From the NCBI GenBank assembly GCA_007922225.1, contig ML679962.1:28503563-28567562 (forward strand): a stretch of DNA of 64,000 nt. Reading direction: 5' to 3'. Origin of the DNA: Emydura subglobosa (Eukaryota > Chordata > Testudines > Chelidae). The notes beneath the pieces are model-generated. The model was not told the DNA's origin. It searched no databases and worked only from the letters and a program-made list of their open reading frames with translations. The position numbers and the translations under genes were made by a program. Positions 62,701 through 64,000 of the stretch are shown piece after piece (positions within the stretch are counted from its first letter, which is position 1; each line of letters starts with the position of its first letter).

Positions 62701-63908
62701 CATCAGAAATGGCCCCATCCCCCAGCGAAAGTTCAGTAAAAGCCCACTCAAAGGCCCTGCCCTTTAGAGGTGATTTCTAATCCAGCAACCTCTCCACAGC
62801 GCCTGAGCCCCCAGCCCCAGGAACGTCCACCTCGGACTTGTTCAGAACCGCGCTCAAGTGGCTGTAAGTTGTCAGACCCGCACAGCGGCGCGTCCTGCCT
62901 TCCCCTCGGTCCTTCCCCACGGCCTGCGGGCGCGGAATGGGCCACGGCTGTTCCTCGAAAGCCAGCGCGTAGCGTCCGGGGGGGGGGGGCGATCGCCGGC
63001 CCCTGTCCTTGCATCCCCCGGGGACTTCCAGTGGGGTTTGTTCCTTAAATCACGGAGGGCCGTGGAGGGGGCAGGAGCCATTGCAAGGTCTGCTCCCCCT
63101 GCTGAGGGCGTGGGGGGAAGGGATCGCCCTTGGGCCCGGCCCGGTGCACCCCACCCGGTGGAAACTTTGGGGAGAGGGCGCAGTCCGGGCCCGATCCTCC
63201 ACCAGCTGGGCAGCGCCTGCCGGGGGGAAGGGCTAGGGCCGGGCTGGGGCCGGGCCGGCTCCTGGCGGCCCCCAGCGGGCGCTGCTGGGTCCGGCCCCGA
63301 GCTCCGGGGCGGGGTCGGCCGGGGCCGGGCTCGCTCCTACCTGGTGAAGACGTCGGGGTAGTGGCACTTGCGGAACGCCCGCTCCAGCTGCTCCAGCTGC
63401 AGGTTGCTGAACGTGGTGCGGTAGCGACGCTGCTTCCTCTTCAGGGGCCCCGGCGCCTCGGCCGCGGGGGCTGAGCCGGAGAGACGGGCCCCCAGCGCCG
63501 CCGGCTCCCGGTCCCCGCCGCTGCCCCGCTCCGCCGCCTCCCCGGCCTCCGCCGCCGCTTCCTCCGCGCCGGGGATCGGGCGCTTGGCCGCGGCTGGCGG
63601 CTCCGGGGGGTCCCCGCCTGGGGGGAGGGAGAGAAGCCAAGGAATAAGGGGGGGGACTCCGCACGGGGGGAGCCGGCAGGGCGGCCCGACCCCCATCCGC
63701 CCGCTCCCCGCAGGTGTGGGGCTGGCCGGCGCCCTGGTCTCCCCCGCCTCCCCATGCATCCATCCCGGGCGGGGTGCCCCGGTCCCCGGGCAGGGCGCCG
63801 CTCACCTGGCCGCCTGGCGGCGGGGCTCCGGCCCAGGATGCTGTCTATGAAGTAGGAGGTGAGCAGGTGCAAGGCGGGGGCGGCCGGCCCGGGAGCTGCG
63901 CTCTGCAT
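53486..63908 (-). CDS. ARX/ESX1-like paired-type homeobox gene, complete coding region in five exons (312 aa)
   Basis: The coding exons in order of transcription are 63908-63806, 63617-63341, 62635-62590, 55375-55089 and 53711-53486. All introns are GT-AG and the sum is 939 nt, 312 codons plus stop. The protein has an octapeptide-like motif [11 protein letters not shown] (residues 17-27), a Pro/Ala/Glu-rich linker, a homeodomain (residues 97-156) with Gln at position 50 and [13 protein letters not shown] in helix 3, an ARX-like hydrophobic middle ([10 protein letters not shown]...[15 protein letters not shown]...SPHFGR) and a C-terminal OAR domain ([16 protein letters not shown], about 277-292) ending KELC. 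ARX is a DNA-binding repressor of about 560 residues with polyalanine tracts; this protein has no polyalanine tract comparable to ARX's and is much shorter. The neighbour is FAM199X, as for mammalian ESX1, so an ESX1-locus identity is inferred. A nuclear sequence-specific transcription factor is the expected role. Confidence 0.9.
53712..55088 (-). other. homeobox gene intron 4
   Basis: A 1.4-kb intron with a T/A tract at 53897-53912. 'GAGCAGATCCTCAGCTCT' (54356-54373), 'CTCAATCCTGTGCTTATTGTAG' (54433-54454) and 'GGGGCCAGGATTTCACCCAA' (54777-54796) look like fragments of hairpin-family repeats. No coding signal. Confidence 0.65.
55089..55375 (-). CDS. homeobox gene coding exon 4 (homeodomain helix 3 and ARX-like middle)
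   Basis: The acceptor TCTGAAG|G lies at 55376 and the donor GGAAG|GTACAT at 55088. The exon encodes residues 143-237 plus two bases of Arg238. It opens at homeodomain position 47 with [17 protein letters not shown]. Intron position between homeodomain residues 46 and 47 is the standard one for paired-like genes. Further on, [20 protein letters not shown] and [14 protein letters not shown] parallel blocks of ARX. Confidence 0.93.
56815..57010 (+). repeat. MIR-type SINE, forward
   Basis: 'TCTGGTAGTTAGAGCAGGGC', then 'GATCTTGGGCAAGTTGCTTA', 'CTCTGTGACTCAGTTTACCT' and 'AGTAATTGTACAGTGCCAAG' follow the MIR order. Confidence 0.85.
57063..57131. repeat. hairpin-family repeat (imperfect palindrome)
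   Basis: The left arm AAGTCCTGGTCTTTTCCCTT pairs imperfectly with the right arm 'AAAGGGACAGGATTGGGCC'. The centre is 'AATCAATGGCAAAACTCC' and 'TATTGAGTTCAA', close to the shared core. Confidence 0.65.
59800..59990 (-). repeat. MIR-type SINE, inverted
   Basis: 'CTCCATGTTACAGTTGGGGG' and 'AATGAGGCAGAGAGACCAAG', then 'TGACTTGCCCATGGTAGCAC' and 'GCAGGAATTGAATCTTGGTC', is the reversed MIR. Confidence 0.85.
60664..60741. repeat. hairpin-family repeat (imperfect palindrome)
   Basis: The left arm 'GGCCCAGATCCTCACAGGTA' and 'TTTAGACTCCTAACTTCCA' pair with the reversed right arm 'AGAAGCCTAATTATCTTTAA' and 'GAATTTGGGCC'. The centre is ACTGAAAT. Confidence 0.8.
60786..60868. repeat. hairpin-family repeat (imperfect palindrome)
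   Basis: The left arm GGCCAGATCCTCAGCCAGTG and TAAACTG pair with the reversed right arm 'CAATTTACACACACTGAGC'. The centre 'ACTCCATAGACTTCGACC' is a decayed form of the shared core. Confidence 0.75.
62590..62635 (-). CDS. homeobox gene coding exon 3 (46 bp, homeodomain middle)
   Basis: This 46-base microexon has acceptor TTCCGCAG|A and donor CAG|GTGAGT. It completes Arg127 and encodes [15 protein letters not shown] (residues 128-142, homeodomain 32-46), identical to that stretch of ARX as I know it. A 46-bp exon at this place is a recurrent feature of PRD-class homeobox genes. Confidence 0.95.
62636..63340 (-). other. homeobox gene intron 2
   Basis: A 705-bp intron, the upper part of which lies in the CpG island. 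Large open frames on both strands here are a by-product of high GC content. Confidence 0.8.
63341..63617 (-). CDS. homeobox gene coding exon 2 (linker and homeodomain N-terminus)
   Basis: The acceptor follows a strong pyrimidine tract (TTCTCTCCCTCCCCCCAG|G at 63618) and the donor is CACCAG|GTAGGA at 63340. The exon encodes residues 35-126 plus two bases of Arg127. The first half is an Ala/Glu/Pro-rich linker. The second is basic [20 protein letters not shown] (from residue 94), then [13 protein letters not shown]. Compared with ARX, a few helix 1 and helix 1-2 loop residues differ (SNLQ for TSYQ, RKCH for QKTH). Confidence 0.93.
63618..63805 (-). other. homeobox gene intron 1 (188 bp)
   Basis: A short, GC-rich intron. 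Its length is not a multiple of three, so retention would shift the frame and lose the homeodomain. An ATG at 63757-63759 inside it is in frame with exon 2 and could start an alternative form if transcription began within the intron. Confidence 0.8.
63806..63908 (-). CDS. homeobox gene coding exon 1 (octapeptide-like motif)
   Basis: The ATG at 63908-63906 begins [20 protein letters not shown], continuing IDSILGR. The donor is GGCCAG|GTGAGC at 63805, phase 1. SYxIDSILGR near the N-terminus is the octapeptide-type (Groucho/TLE-binding) signature of ARX, which supports this ATG as the real start. Confidence 0.9.
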
Positions 63909-63952
63909 GGCTGCGGGCTGGCAGCGGGCAGAGCCCCCGGCTCCGCGCCGGG

Positions 63953-63961
63953 TTTTATTGG
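63953..63961 (-). promoter_or_regulatory. CCAAT/TATA-like core promoter of the homeobox gene
   Basis: On the - strand the sequence reads CCAATAAAA, about 45-50 bases before the ATG, combining a CCAAT pentamer with a TATA-like AATAAAA. If used as a TATA element, transcription would begin about 63925, giving a very short 5' UTR. It may be incidental. Confidence 0.3.
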
Positions 63962-64000
63962 AGCCGGCGGCGACCGGCTGGGCGCCCCCGGTATTAGCAT

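Larger units (their letters stand above)
62750..64000. promoter_or_regulatory. CpG island over the 5' end of the homeobox gene
   Basis: GC content and CpG density rise sharply from about 62750 to the window end, covering the start codon, intron 1, exon 2 and much of intron 2. Such islands are normal for developmental homeobox genes and often Polycomb-regulated (known for the class; inference here). Confidence 0.8.

Noticed and set aside
63233..63805. A 190-codon - strand frame overlapping the homeobox exon 2
   Set aside because: It is a shifted reading of intron 1 and exon 2; it lacks the homeodomain and is Gly/Pro/Arg-rich.
62770..63850. Several long + strand open frames antisense to the homeobox gene
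   Set aside because: High GC removes stop codons in all frames. The composition is low-complexity and the real coding strand is fixed by the homeodomain and splice sites.
63441..63908. Uninterrupted 155-codon frame from the homeobox ATG
   Set aside because: After residue 34 it reads through intron 1 and then exon 2 in the wrong frame. The splice donor at 63805 leads to the homeodomain frame instead.
53486..63908. Calling this gene ARX itself
   Set aside because: ARX is much longer, has polyalanine tracts and an acidic region, and lies near POLA1 in vertebrates as far as I know, not next to FAM199X. An ARX paralogue at the ESX1 locus fits better, so no symbol was assigned.

Overview
This is nuclear DNA from an amniote, most likely a turtle (Testudines). 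Two conserved multi-exon vertebrate genes sit in AT-rich sequence with CpG islands at both window edges. The repeats fit a turtle: CR1 LINE fragments including the diagnostic 3' tail, Penelope-like elements with a GIY-YIG endonuclease, fossil hAT-type elements ending in sequence like 'GTCTACACT', and old MIR/CORE SINEs. A crocodilian is less likely but cannot be excluded from sequence alone.

Layout. 1-700: CpG-rich promoter and first coding exon of FAM199X (+ strand). 305-12627: FAM199X coding exons, six in number, joining without a break into a 381-residue protein; its 3' UTR follows. 12.6-53 kb: gene-poor intergenic DNA holding three Penelope copies (16952-18523, about 32284-33068, about 42600-43190 reversed), CR1 pieces, several hAT-like elements (20.4, 26.6, 31.6 kb), many decayed SINEs and a set of hairpin-forming repeats. 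53.5-63.9 kb: a five-exon paired-like homeobox gene on the - strand. 62.75-64.0 kb: the CpG island over its first exons.

The homeobox gene is the main result. Its exons (63806-63908, 63324 region ending at 63341, 62590-62635, 55089-55375, 53486-53711) join in frame into 312 residues with an N-terminal octapeptide-like motif, a Q50 paired-like homeodomain very close to ARX, an ARX-like middle region and a C-terminal OAR (aristaless) domain. It lies convergent to FAM199X, the position held by ESX1 in mammals, so it appears to be the ESX1-locus gene in an ARX-like, less diverged state. This rests on reading-frame-compatible splice sites and recognised motifs; orthology would need a phylogeny.

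No RNA genes, CRISPR arrays or prokaryotic features were found. Exon boundaries are predictions from splice consensus and protein similarity; UTR ends, promoters and repeat boundaries are approximate.
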